Shown here: piece after piece, positions 19,855-27,389 of the stretch
Layout of the letters: each line of letters opens with the position of its first letter
Numbering within the stretch: position 1 is the first letter of the stretch
Origin: CALRBF01 sp964646465
Lineage (GTDB): Bacteria > Patescibacteriota > Minisyncoccia > SW-4-49-11
Length of the DNA stretch: 33,750 nt
Assembly (NCBI GenBank): GCA_964646465.1
Contig: CAZYEN010000007.1
Span: 1 to 33,750 of the forward strand
Direction of reading: 5' to 3'
Notes under the pieces: model-generated
The model's input: only the letters and a program-made list of their open reading frames with translations
The model's database searches: none
What the model was told of the DNA's origin: nothing
Translations under genes and position numbers: made by a program

Positions 19855-19865
19855 ATTATCTCTTC

Positions 19866-20204
19866 TTAATGGTATATTGTTGCCCATTGACGAAAGCGAG
19901 TACCCTGCACAGAACTCACACGATAACCAACAGATATAATTACATCTAAATTATAATAATTAGTCGGTTTGGTAGAAAAATCGGAATTTCCGATTTTTCT
20001 ACTGGTATCTTCTGGGACTAACTCTTTTTCCTTATAAATATTCAAAATATGCTCATTGATAGTAGAACGACTTTTATTGAACAATTGTGCCATTTGCTCA
20101 ATACTCAACCATACCGTCTCATCTTGCAACTTTACCTGAATAGCGGGCTGACCACTATCATTCTCATACATAATTATCTCGCCTTTTGTATGTTCATCTT
20201 GCAT
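19866..20204 (-). pseudogene. truncated RhuM-family protein (N-terminal third)
   Basis: The 112 residues match the N-terminal part of RhuM-family proteins: AIQVKLQDETVWLSIEQMAQLFNKSRSTINEHILNIYKE, then YYNLDVIISVGYRV and GTRFRQWAT. Intact members run to about 300 residues or more; here a stop follows after IYH, directly before the DUF262 gene. It is thus a 3'-deleted remnant, or a short version kept as a DNA-binding-like (helix-turn-helix-type) protein within the operon. It begins 4 nt after the methyltransferase gene, and an alternative start at 20171 has AAAGGCGAGA upstream. RhuM genes are frequent neighbours of restriction systems. Confidence 0.8.
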
Positions 20205-20208
20205 AGAT

Positions 20209-21276
20209 TTATATTTTATGTTTAATTAGTATTCTTCTATACACATCTTTTCCATTTATCATAGCATCATTTTTACCACCCAACCAATATCCTCCATCCA
20301 TATTGTACTCATTATGTCTTGACCAGCCAACAATCTCAAATTGATCAGGGCTATATTTATCTAAAAAACTAATTGGCACACCCATCACACCCTCATAATC
20401 ACTAGGGATAGCATTGGTATAAGGAATTTCTATTGCATCATAATTATCATATTTCTGATAAGTATTTGAATTAGTCTGTACTTTATTATTAAACTTCTTA
20501 TTATCCTCCATAGTCATCAAAGGCAAGAGTTGATATCGTTTACCATGATCTATATTGGTGAACCAAACTGATGAAACATTTTTCATACTAATATCATCAA
20601 TTATTTTATCTACATCATCTAAATCTTTTGTCTCAAACCACATACCACCAGACCATTCAGTACGACCAGACCACAGTTTATTTTCTTTAATCAAAGGAAA
20701 TACTTCCTTATAAGTGACACAGTTTTTATTCCCAATAATCACAAATTGTTTATTTACCTCGGTTATCCAGACTAAAAATTCTCGGAATAAGGAAAAGGGC
20801 GGATTGGTAATAATGATATCTGCTTCATCTCGTAATTTTTTTATCTCATCACTTCTGAAATCTCCATCTCCTCTGAGATACTGCCATTCTAAATCTTCTA
20901 CATTTACAGCTCCTTCACCTGTCTTATCTTGGGTTAAAGTGAAGATTTTCCCATTTTTGGCGGTTTTCTTTTTATCATATTGAGGGCTTGATTGTTCGAA
21001 TAAGCTCGGTTGATAGATTTCTTTTAGATGTTTGCTTTCGGCAGCATAGCTAGTGCTAATTAGTTTTTTGAGTCCAAATTCTTGGAACTTTTGAGCAAAA
21101 AACTTAGTAAAATTACTCCATTCTGGATCATCACAAGGAAGTAAAATAGTTTTATCTCGGAATATATCAGGATTATATTCTAAATAGGCAGATATTTCTT
21201 TTTCAATATCATGATATTGTGTATAAAATTCATCATTTTTTGCATTCTTTGCCCTTGTTAGATTGCTATTTGCCAT
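20209..21276 (-). CDS. adenine-specific DNA methyltransferase, EcoRI family
   Basis: The 355-residue protein resembles the M.EcoRI family, which methylates adenine in DNA using S-adenosylmethionine. Family features are NLTRAKNAKNDEFYTQ (5-20), LLPCDDPEWSNF (45-56), KKLISTSY (70-77) and the catalytic NPPF (158-161). GGMWFET and WFTNIDHG come later, with a C-terminal EIVGWSRHNEY segment. It is the first gene of a four-gene minus-strand operon. It could be the protecting methylase of the DUF262-HNH nuclease downstream, since no EcoRI-type endonuclease is present. Codon use is AT-rich like the neighbours. Confidence 0.92.
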   Translation of the reverse strand: MANSNLTRAKNAKNDEFYTQYHDIEKEISAYLEYNPDIFRDKTILLPCDDPEWSNFTKFFAQKFQEFGLKKLISTSYAAESKHLKEIYQPSLFEQSSPQYDKKKTAKNGKIFTLTQDKTGEGAVNVEDLEWQYLRGDGDFRSDEIKKLRDEADIIITNPPFSLFREFLVWITEVNKQFVIIGNKNCVTYKEVFPLIKENKLWSGRTEWSGGMWFETKDLDDVDKIIDDISMKNVSSVWFTNIDHGKRYQLLPLMTMEDNKKFNNKVQTNSNTYQKYDNYDAIEIPYTNAIPSDYEGVMGVPISFLDKYSPDQFEIVGWSRHNEYNMDGGYWLGGKNDAMINGKDVYRRILIKHKI

Positions 21277-21325
21277 ATTCTATTATTGTAATATATATTC
21301 ATTATATCATCTCCTAAGCTATTTG

Positions 21326-21361
21326 TTAAATATAAAAGACATTACGTAAGTGTATATTTAA
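21326..21361. promoter_or_regulatory. imperfect palindrome upstream of the methyltransferase operon
   Basis: TTAAATATA and TATATTTAA arms surround a TTACGTAA palindrome about 50-85 nt upstream of the methyltransferase start. A TATAAT box lies about 12 nt upstream of that start (near 21289). The layout suits an operator controlling a restriction-type operon; a control protein gene is not apparent. Confidence 0.4.
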
Positions 21362-21415
21362 TAGTGAGAGATTGTTTTTTCATATTATTGATTAAATATT
21401 TATATTATACCATCT

Positions 21416-21979
21416 TTAAATCCAATCTTTATACCATAATTCTTTTTTTATAAATAAAGTTATAATCATAAATATAATAGACAATATCATACCAAAGAAG
21501 CTAAAATACATAATCGTTCTTCCTATATTGATTGAGTAGTCTAATAATCCCCATTGACTAAATAGATACCACCAATCATGAGAATCTGGATCTCCTGTAA
21601 TCAGTGGCATAGCTCTATCCTTAGCATCAGCTATATAATAAGATATATCCAAGACACTTTGAAATCCCCACCAAGACATAACACTAGATGCAAACCAATC
21701 TATCTGCCTGATAAAAGCAATCATAAAGACAAATGGGATCATAATTTGTAATCCACTACCCATAATGACCATAATTTGTCTAGGTGCCCAAAAGAAGATA
21801 AAATGACCAGCTTCATGTATAACTAAATTTATAACATGTAAAAAATTAAACTCCCATAAATTCATAGCCATAATATAATCACCTCTAACAGGCCAAAATT
21901 TAATACTCCACCAAAACAACAGGATTATTGTAAATATTCTGGGTATATTTGATACTTGTGAAAAATTCTTCCATTGCAT
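21416..21979 (-). CDS. membrane protein with HEAGH motif, putative intramembrane metalloprotease
   Basis: The 187-residue protein has about four to five membrane helices. HEAGH (55-59) lies in a hydrophobic helix, the HExxH zinc-binding pattern of site-2-protease-like enzymes. A conserved-looking GDPDSHDWWYL (129-139) follows, whose Asp or His could supply the third ligand. This layout is found in uncharacterised bacterial membrane proteins related to the M50 group. No PDZ domain is present. It is a single gene between the methyltransferase operon and the GC-rich secreted protein. Protease activity is inferred from the motif only. Confidence 0.68.
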   Translation of the reverse strand: MQWKNFSQVSNIPRIFTIILLFWWSIKFWPVRGDYIMAMNLWEFNFLHVINLVIHEAGHFIFFWAPRQIMVIMGSGLQIMIPFVFMIAFIRQIDWFASSVMSWWGFQSVLDISYYIADAKDRAMPLITGDPDSHDWWYLFSQWGLLDYSINIGRTIMYFSFFGMILSIIFMIITLFIKKELWYKDWI

Positions 21980-22051
21980 AAATATTTTGATATTAATAGT
22001 ATATAATTAATATATCATACTATAACTGTCGCTTCAATTCTTGGAATAAAT

Positions 22052-22083
22052 AAAAAAACCCCCGCAAGCGAAGGGCTTGGGGG
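22052..22083 (-). terminator. rho-independent terminator of the GC-rich secreted protein gene
   Basis: Minus strand: CCCCCAAGC, short loop, GCTTG, bulged C, GGGGG and then seven T residues. It starts about 10 nt past the stop codon. Confidence 0.92.
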
Positions 22084-22093
22084 AAGTGATGAT

Positions 22094-22777
22094 TCAGCTA
22101 ATCTTGATGGCCTCGATGGCTCGAATAAGTGGTTCGAGTTGAGGCCAATTAGCTTTTAGCCAATCCATCTGAACTTGGAACCAGCTCATCCACTGAGCGA
22201 AGTTCCTCAACAACTGCTTTGACTCTGCATCCAGAGTCGTGACAATCTGCTGAGGTTGTTCTTCCCCCACTGGAGGTGGATCAGTGACAGGATGTCTGTT
22301 TCTTACCTCACCAATGGTAATGACTTGGTCGATACCAAGTTCTCTAGAACTATTATAAGTATTATCATTCATCCCTGTTGGTGTTGGATCGATACCCATT
22401 ACTTGATATCTCCCTTGTCGGGCATCACCATAGTTAGCAATCCAAATATCACTACGATAAGGTGAACGAACTGCCGATAGTCTCAAAGGAGATTGCCTAT
22501 AATTGTCTTGGATGAACAGATTAATCTCAATAGATATAGGACAATCTGTATTACCTATCTTCTGAACATGAATTACTTCATTATTATTGTCAACAGACAC
22601 TCTGAGTTGGGGCAGGCAGTTCTGCCCCCACAAAAAAGATCTCGTCTCAGATTGAGACTCTGATCTAGCTTCTTGCTCCCAGTTAGGGGTGGCTAGAGCT
22701 GTTTTAGGAAAAACCACTGAGAAATAAGTCCCTACAGCAAGCAGAGTTAATGCAAGTTGTTTGAATGAACTGGACAT
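22094..22777 (-). CDS. GC-rich secreted protein of unknown function
   Basis: The 227-residue protein has a classical signal peptide (1-29: hydrophobic LALTLLAVGTYFSVVF, then TALA). The mature part has two cysteines (C54, C79) that could form a disulfide, a beta-rich middle (about 50-155), a Pro-rich linker (163-177) and a C-terminal amphipathic Trp/Leu helix region (185-225). No family is recognised. GGAGG lies about ten bases before the ATG. Composition is clearly richer in G+C than neighbours, as in the gene at 16900, and like it this gene has its own promoter and strong terminator. It is probably an abundant exported protein; a surface or host-contact role is speculation. Confidence 0.78.
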   Translation of the reverse strand: MSSSFKQLALTLLAVGTYFSVVFPKTALATPNWEQEARSESQSETRSFLWGQNCLPQLRVSVDNNNEVIHVQKIGNTDCPISIEINLFIQDNYRQSPLRLSAVRSPYRSDIWIANYGDARQGRYQVMGIDPTPTGMNDNTYNSSRELGIDQVITIGEVRNRHPVTDPPPVGEEQPQQIVTTLDAESKQLLRNFAQWMSWFQVQMDWLKANWPQLEPLIRAIEAIKIS

Positions 22778-22803
22778 TGAGGTAATCCTCCAATTGCCTT
22801 TTA

Positions 22804-22832
22804 TATATACTACATAATAAAAAAATTATCAA
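22804..22832 (-). promoter_or_regulatory. promoter of the GC-rich secreted protein gene
   Basis: Minus strand: -35 TTGATA (22832-22827), 17-nt spacer, -10 TATATA (22809-22804), about 27 nt before the ATG and followed by GGAGG. Confidence 0.65.
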
Positions 22833-23242
22833 CCCATACAAACAGTTATGTTAATATTACTTATAGATATTACATGAGAAAATGTATGGGTATCTATAAT
22901 AATTTATCCTTTATTATAGCCATATTTGGGATTTAGTTATATGCAATAATGCATAATAATATTTGTACTAATATTGAAGTTTATTTTAATTTTTATATAG
23001 TTATAGATTAATTAGATCTAATTGTAAATTTATTTGGCCACTAATATAAGTTGTTATAATTTTTGTTATCTATATTATTGTATAAATTATTACATAAAAA
23101 AACTTATAGTATTTTTTTGATTTTATTATTTGCTAAGACAATATATATAAGTCCATTAATTAAAGAGATATTATTCAAAAATTAGCCAATCTACTTGTGG
23201 ATAGTTAAGAGATTTTGATAATTATTATATTTTTAGATAAAG
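22833..23242. other. AT-rich gene-free stretch with hairpins
   Basis: About 400 nt without a supported gene. It contains a perfect 9-bp hairpin CTATAATAA/TTATTATAG (22894-22919), a smaller TATGCA/TGCATA hairpin near 22940-22956, and a single near-match to a DnaA box (CTATCCACA, minus strand, 23196-23204). No repeats of these elements or clustering is seen, so no origin is claimed. Confidence 0.5.
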
Positions 23243-23271
23243 AAAAAGCTCTCATATTAAAGAGAGCTTTT
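23243..23271 (-). terminator. rho-independent terminator after the 53-aa gene
   Basis: Minus strand: AAAAGCTCTC, loop, GAGAGCTTTTT and further T residues, beginning 5 nt past the stop codon. Confidence 0.85.
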
Positions 23272-23275
23272 AGAA

Positions 23276-23437
23276 TTATGGTTCCCTTAACTCATCATAC
23301 CATGGGGAAACAGTGCGTTCAATGAAAGATTTATTAGCACTCTCCCCTATGGAGTAACCAGTATTGCCTTCAGGTAATGTTATACAACAATTTATAATAG
23401 ACCCTAGAAAAAAACTTGTAACAGGAATAATGAGCAT
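23276..23437 (-). CDS. 53-residue small membrane or exported peptide
   Basis: The ATG at 23437 is chosen because AAGGA lies about 9 nt upstream. An open frame extends further 5' to 23545 but has no such site and overlaps the next gene. The peptide has a hydrophobic N-terminus (MLIIPVTSFFLGSIINCCI) followed by a polar, Gly/Ser-rich part ending in PWYDELREP. The adjacent cysteines near residue 18 are not in a standard lipobox. A terminator directly after the stop supports a real gene. Function unknown; a secreted small peptide or membrane-anchored signal is possible. Confidence 0.6.
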   Translation of the reverse strand: MLIIPVTSFFLGSIINCCITLPEGNTGYSIGESANKSFIERTVSPWYDELREP

Positions 23438-23516
23438 AAAATCTTTCCTTGATTTTTTTACTTTACATATATACCATATTAGAGACAAATTGTCAATGTT
23501 AATAGACAGTTTAAGC

Positions 23517-24098
23517 TTATTTAGATTTCTGAATTTTAGATACATAAATATGGGAGTATATTTGTATAACTAAGATAATTGCACTAGGTAATCCATAAAT
23601 AAGTGCATAGTCTAATCCTTGGAAGGATGTATGTAATACTAATAAAAACATTGTTGGATATACTAAGGTGTGTAGAGTTTTCCAAAACTTACCTAATTTT
23701 TTTACTGAGTAATTATTTGAGGTCAAGAATAATGGAGTTAATAATACTAAGGCTATTACTCCAAACACTTGATATAGAGGTATACTACTTGGTAGTCCTG
23801 TGGCAATAATATCTAGGCCACGCATCCACATAAAATGAATAAAGGCAAAGTTGAAGACTATGATACCTAGATATCTACGGTATTTCATTAAAAATAGTTG
23901 TATTTTTTGAAGTTTATTCTTGACTCTGAATCTTTGCAATATACCTGGGATGGCTACTATCCAAAAAACCCAAATTGAGAACTTACCACTGAAGGCTCCA
24001 GCTAATTTAAGGTCATAGTTATAGAAAAATAGACTCACTATTAAGACAAGTACTTGTAAGTATATGAAGGCTTGGAAGTGTTTTTTATGAGAATTCAT
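23517..24098 (-). CDS. ferric-reductase-like transmembrane protein (MsrQ-like)
   Basis: The 193-residue protein has about six membrane helices. The pattern RRYLGIIVFNFAFIHFMW (His in helix 3) and WKTLHTLVYPTMFLLVLHTSF (two His in helix 5) is that of the ferric reductase-like transmembrane domain, where histidines ligate b-type heme. MsrQ, its nearest functional model, passes electrons to the methionine sulfoxide reductase MsrP; no msrP is seen here. In a reduced genome it may be a stand-alone heme or electron-transfer protein. A perfect inverted repeat lies in its upstream region. Confidence 0.8.
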   Translation of the reverse strand: MNSHKKHFQAFIYLQVLVLIVSLFFYNYDLKLAGAFSGKFSIWVFWIVAIPGILQRFRVKNKLQKIQLFLMKYRRYLGIIVFNFAFIHFMWMRGLDIIATGLPSSIPLYQVFGVIALVLLTPLFLTSNNYSVKKLGKFWKTLHTLVYPTMFLLVLHTSFQGLDYALIYGLPSAIILVIQIYSHIYVSKIQKSK

Positions 24099-24121
24099 AG
24101 TTGATATAAAATGTATTATAT

Positions 24122-24136
24122 ATGATGTTGCATCAT
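24122..24136. promoter_or_regulatory. inverted repeat upstream of the ferric-reductase-like gene
   Basis: ATGATG, TTG, CATCAT: perfect 6-bp arms with a 3-nt centre, 24-38 nt upstream of the start at 24098. Its position in the divergent intergenic region suits a regulator-binding site. Confidence 0.45.
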
Positions 24137-24222
24137 TTTATATATTATATATGTATTGATGTAAAAATACAAATTAAAGAATATAAATAGGAATAAAAAT
24201 ATTTATACAAATTAGTATTTTA

Positions 24223-24231
24223 TGGTATAAT
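24223..24231 (+). promoter_or_regulatory. extended -10 promoter of the holin-like/secG run
   Basis: TGGTATAAT (TG at 24223-24224, TATAAT at 24226-24231) 29 nt before the first ATG. There is no good -35 box, as is usual for extended -10 promoters. Confidence 0.6.
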
Positions 24232-24259
24232 CTATACTATATAATTAAAACTTAAAATA

Positions 24260-24604
24260 ATGGGTATCTTTATTTCAATTATTGCCAATAGTGTAGGGCT
24301 GTATGTGGCTAGTGTTATAGTTCCGGGGGTAATGGTTAGTCCTAATATTCCTTTATATTATTTTTTGATTGCTGGGGTGATTTTTACTATTATATTCTCT
24401 ATAATCTTGCCTATTATTAAACTCATTTCTTTTCCGATTATATTTCTGACTCTTGGTTTATTTTCTTTTGTCTTAAATTTAATAGCTTTCTACGCTCTAG
24501 ATCAGCTTTTGGTTGGCTTAGATTTTAGTTCTATTTTAGCTATGATATTGACCTCAATCGTAATTAGTAGTATAAATATGTTATCTAATGTATTTTTACG
24601 ATAA
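24260..24604 (+). CDS. phage-holin-family-4-type membrane protein
   Basis: The 114-residue protein has four hydrophobic helices. The sequence pattern ANSVGLYVASVIVPGVMV, then IIKLISFPIIFLTLGLFSFVLNLIAFYALD, matches the 'phage holin family' membrane proteins (the Mycobacterium phage type), which are common in bacterial chromosomes and usually not part of a prophage. It is the first gene of a plus-strand run, 12 nt before secG, and no phage genes are near. The role is unknown; a membrane-integrity function is possible. Confidence 0.85.
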   Translation: MGIFISIIANSVGLYVASVIVPGVMVSPNIPLYYFLIAGVIFTIIFSIILPIIKLISFPIIFLTLGLFSFVLNLIAFYALDQLLVGLDFSSILAMILTSIVISSINMLSNVFLR

Positions 24605-24616
24605 TAATTAATTCTT

Positions 24617-24832
24617 ATGGAAACCTATATCTCTATTGCTCTTATTACCCTCTCTGTCTTGCTAGTAGCATCCGTTTTATTACAACAAATGGGTAGTGGA
24701 TTGTCCTCAACCTTCGGTGGTGGTGGAGCATCTTACCAAACTAGAAGAGGTTTGGAAAAAGTTTTATTTAGAGCTACTATATTTTTGGGTGTTTTGATTA
24801 TAGTTGGAAGTATTGTCTATATTGCTCTATAG
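24617..24832 (+). CDS. secG: preprotein translocase subunit SecG
   Basis: SecG is the small non-essential subunit of the SecYEG channel. The 71-residue length is usual. It shows two membrane helices and the family hallmarks VASVLLQ (about 17-23), MGSGLSSTFGGGG and RRGLEKVLFRATI. It lies between the holin-like gene and the peptide-binding protein, consistent with a unit concerned with export. Confidence 0.95.
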   Translation: METYISIALITLSVLLVASVLLQQMGSGLSSTFGGGGASYQTRRGLEKVLFRATIFLGVLIIVGSIVYIAL

Positions 24833-24879
24833 ATTAGTATTTAATATTTGTTAAAAATTTTACTCATTAAATTATATTT

Positions 24880-26688
24880 ATGGACATTATTAAAAGAATT
24901 CCTAAATCTATTAATCCAAAGAATATTCCTAAATCTATTATTCCTAAGAATATTCCCAAAAGTATCCCTAAAGGTATCAAAAACCTCAATAAAAAGAATC
25001 CCCTGAATCAATTAAATCTGAAAGATATTTCTAAAAATATTCCTACTCGTAAATTACCTAAACAGCTTAGAAATAATATTTTTATAAATTTTATTATTAT
25101 TTTTATTGTTTTAATTGTAATTGGAAGTGTAGCATACAGTGTAATAACTAAAGAGGTCCCTACAACTGGTGGTATTGTCAGAGAAGGTATTATAGGGCAA
25201 CCTCAATATATTAACCCTGTTTTATCTTTTTCTAATGATGTGAATAAACCTGATAGAGTTTTAGAGTATTTGATTTACCCAACTTTATTTAGATTAAATA
25301 CCGAAGGAAATCTAGTGAATGAATTAGTGGAAGAATATACGGTTGGAGATAATGGGAAGGAATACGTTTTCAAGATTAAATCTGGTGTTACTTGGGATGA
25401 TAATACTCCACTGACTATAGATGATATTATTTTTACGATAGAAACTATACAAAATCCTGCATATAATAGCCCTCTTAACTCTGCACTAAAAGGAGTTGCT
25501 ATAACTCGAGTAGATGACTCTACCTTAAAATTAAATCTTAGTGCTAGTTATTCACCCTTTTTATCTGGCTTAACTTTTGGAATTCTGCCAAAACATATTT
25601 GGAAAAATTTAGAACCTAGCGCATTTCTTTTATCTAAAGCCAATTTAGAACCCGTGGGTGCTGGTAAATTCCGATATAAATCGATTCAAAAGAAAAAAGA
25701 TGGGAATATTGCATCTGTTACTATTGAAAGGAATACTAATTATTTTGGTGAAAAACCGAATATAGAGACATTTATTTTAGTATTTTATTCTCAAGAAGAG
25801 GAAATGATTCAAGATTTCAAACAAAATAAAATACAAGCTATCACCCAACTCAAAAATCCTTTAGATGAATCAGATAAATTCCAAACTAATATTTTGAATA
25901 TCCCTCAATCTTTTGGAATTATATTCAATGTAAAAGACCCTTTATTCTCGAATAAAGAAATTAGGCAGGCTATTTCTAATTCAATTAATCGAGATGAGAT
26001 TATAAATAATGTTTTACAAGGGGAAGCAAACTCTATTAATGGCGTGCTTAGTCCTTTTAATAAATTTTATGTAGATACTCCGATTGAACAAAATATTGAT
26101 AATGCCAAAAGAATATTAGATGAAGCTAATTGGAAAGATAATGATGGGGATGGAATTAGAGAAAAAGATAATCAGAAAGCTGAGTTTACTCTATTAGTGG
26201 CTGGAGGAAGTAAAGTAGATGAAGTCAGTCAAGTGCTCAAAGAGCAAATAAAGGCTATTGGAATTCAAATGAATACCGAGGTAATACCATTTAATGAATT
26301 ATCTAATAATCAAATCAGAAATCGTTCTTATCAGGCTCTATTCCTGGGGCTTGGACTCAACATATATCCTGACCCTTATATCTACTGGCATTCTTCACAG
26401 ATCACCAATCCTGGGCTTAATTTATCTCAATATACAAATATAAACAATGATGGCTATCTTGAAACTGCGAGAACTAATACTGATATAAATGTTATCACTT
26501 CTAGCTTAGCTCAGTTCCAAAAGCAAATTGCTGATGATGTACCTGCTATTTTTATCTATTCACCACAATATCTATATTACACCAACCCTATTATTAGCAA
26601 TATTAAACTGTCTACTGGGAATTCATCTGTAGATAGATATGCTTCTATTTCTGAGTGGTATGTGATGACCAAAAGAGTATTAAAGTAA
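24880..26688 (+). CDS. membrane-anchored oligopeptide-binding protein (family 5 solute-binding) with repeated Lys-rich N-terminus
   Basis: The 602-residue protein has a family 5 extracellular solute-binding domain from about residue 110 (GQPQYINPV, FRLNTEGNLVNELVEEY, GVTWDDNTPLTIDDIIF, NLEPVGAGKFRY, IRQAISNSINRDEII). Such proteins deliver peptides to ABC permeases. Here residues 1-70 are a cytoplasmic, lysine-rich segment of imperfect repeats of the type NIPKSI, followed by a membrane helix (about 70-90) instead of a lipoprotein signal. No permease or ATPase genes are adjacent. It may act as an anchored peptide scavenger or, given secG and rsmE beside it, be part of a conserved gene cluster without a direct transport role. 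The lysine-rich leader is unusual. Confidence 0.87.
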   Translation: MDIIKRIPKSINPKNIPKSIIPKNIPKSIPKGIKNLNKKNPLNQLNLKDISKNIPTRKLPKQLRNNIFINFIIIFIVLIVIGSVAYSVITKEVPTTGGIVREGIIGQPQYINPVLSFSNDVNKPDRVLEYLIYPTLFRLNTEGNLVNELVEEYTVGDNGKEYVFKIKSGVTWDDNTPLTIDDIIFTIETIQNPAYNSPLNSALKGVAITRVDDSTLKLNLSASYSPFLSGLTFGILPKHIWKNLEPSAFLLSKANLEPVGAGKFRYKSIQKKKDGNIASVTIERNTNYFGEKPNIETFILVFYSQEEEMIQDFKQNKIQAITQLKNPLDESDKFQTNILNIPQSFGIIFNVKDPLFSNKEIRQAISNSINRDEIINNVLQGEANSINGVLSPFNKFYVDTPIEQNIDNAKRILDEANWKDNDGDGIREKDNQKAEFTLLVAGGSKVDEVSQVLKEQIKAIGIQMNTEVIPFNELSNNQIRNRSYQALFLGLGLNIYPDPYIYWHSSQITNPGLNLSQYTNINNDGYLETARTNTDINVITSSLAQFQKQIADDVPAIFIYSPQYLYYTNPIISNIKLSTGNSSVDRYASISEWYVMTKRVLK

Positions 26689-26690
26689 AT

Positions 26691-27389
26691 ATGGGTTATT
26701 TTATCTTTGATAATGCAAATAACAGCCTACATGTGGACGAAATGCATCATATAAAAGATGTATTAAGATTAAAACCTGGTACTAGTATTAAAGCCACTGA
26801 TGGGAAAGGAAATTTATATGACCTTAGAATAACCAATCTCAAACCATTTAGTCTAGAGATTGTAAGTATAAAAAATATAACTAATAATAATATTTATATT
26901 CGTTGTATAATAGCTACAATCAAAATCCCCTTATTGGAGTTAGTAATTCAAAAATTAACCGAAATTGGGGTGGATGAGATAATAATTACAAAAACTAAAT
27001 TTGCTCAAATTAGCTTAGAAAAACTTGAGAATAAATTAAAGCGTTGGCAAACTATTATTAATACGGCTTGCAAACAAGCTGAAAGGGTTCACTTCCCTAC
27101 TATTTCAATCAAAAATATAGACAAGATTGAATATGATATAGACAGTAATTTGAATTTAGTTGGAGATACTCAATTTAGTGATAATCCTAAAGATATTAAA
27201 TCTCTTAGTCTTGATCATATTAAAAGTATTACCCTTTTAATTGGTCCAGAAGGAGGTTTTGAAAAGCAGGAATATACAAATTTGGTAGAAAAATATAATT
27301 ATATACCTGTGAACTTTACTCCTTATATTTTAAGATCGGAGACAGCAGCAATTGTGGGTACAGGAATATTAAAAAATTTAATTTTATAG
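26691..27389 (+). CDS. rsmE: 16S rRNA (uracil-1498-N3)-methyltransferase RsmE
   Basis: RsmE methylates U1498 in the decoding centre of 16S rRNA. The ATG at 26691 starts MGYFIFDN; an upstream start at 26655 would overlap the previous gene. The N-terminal PUA-like domain (HHIKDVLRLKPGTSIKATDGKG) is followed by the SPOUT knot domain with TEIGVDEII, CKQAERVHFPTI, LIGPEGGF and ILRSETAAIV, the classic knot motifs. The length of 232 residues is usual. It begins 2 nt after the solute-binding gene. Its 3' end overlaps the convergent rmuC gene by 6 nt. Confidence 0.95.
   Translation: MGYFIFDNANNSLHVDEMHHIKDVLRLKPGTSIKATDGKGNLYDLRITNLKPFSLEIVSIKNITNNNIYIRCIIATIKIPLLELVIQKLTEIGVDEIIITKTKFAQISLEKLENKLKRWQTIINTACKQAERVHFPTISIKNIDKIEYDIDSNLNLVGDTQFSDNPKDIKSLSLDHIKSITLLIGPEGGFEKQEYTNLVEKYNYIPVNFTPYILRSETAAIVGTGILKNLIL

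Noticed and set aside
22833..23242. Possible replication origin
   Set aside because: Only one imperfect DnaA box (23196-23204) and no dnaA or dnaN gene nearby; AT-richness is not special in this genome.
24260..24604. Prophage, from the holin-type protein
   Set aside because: This family is widespread outside phages and no other phage gene is nearby.
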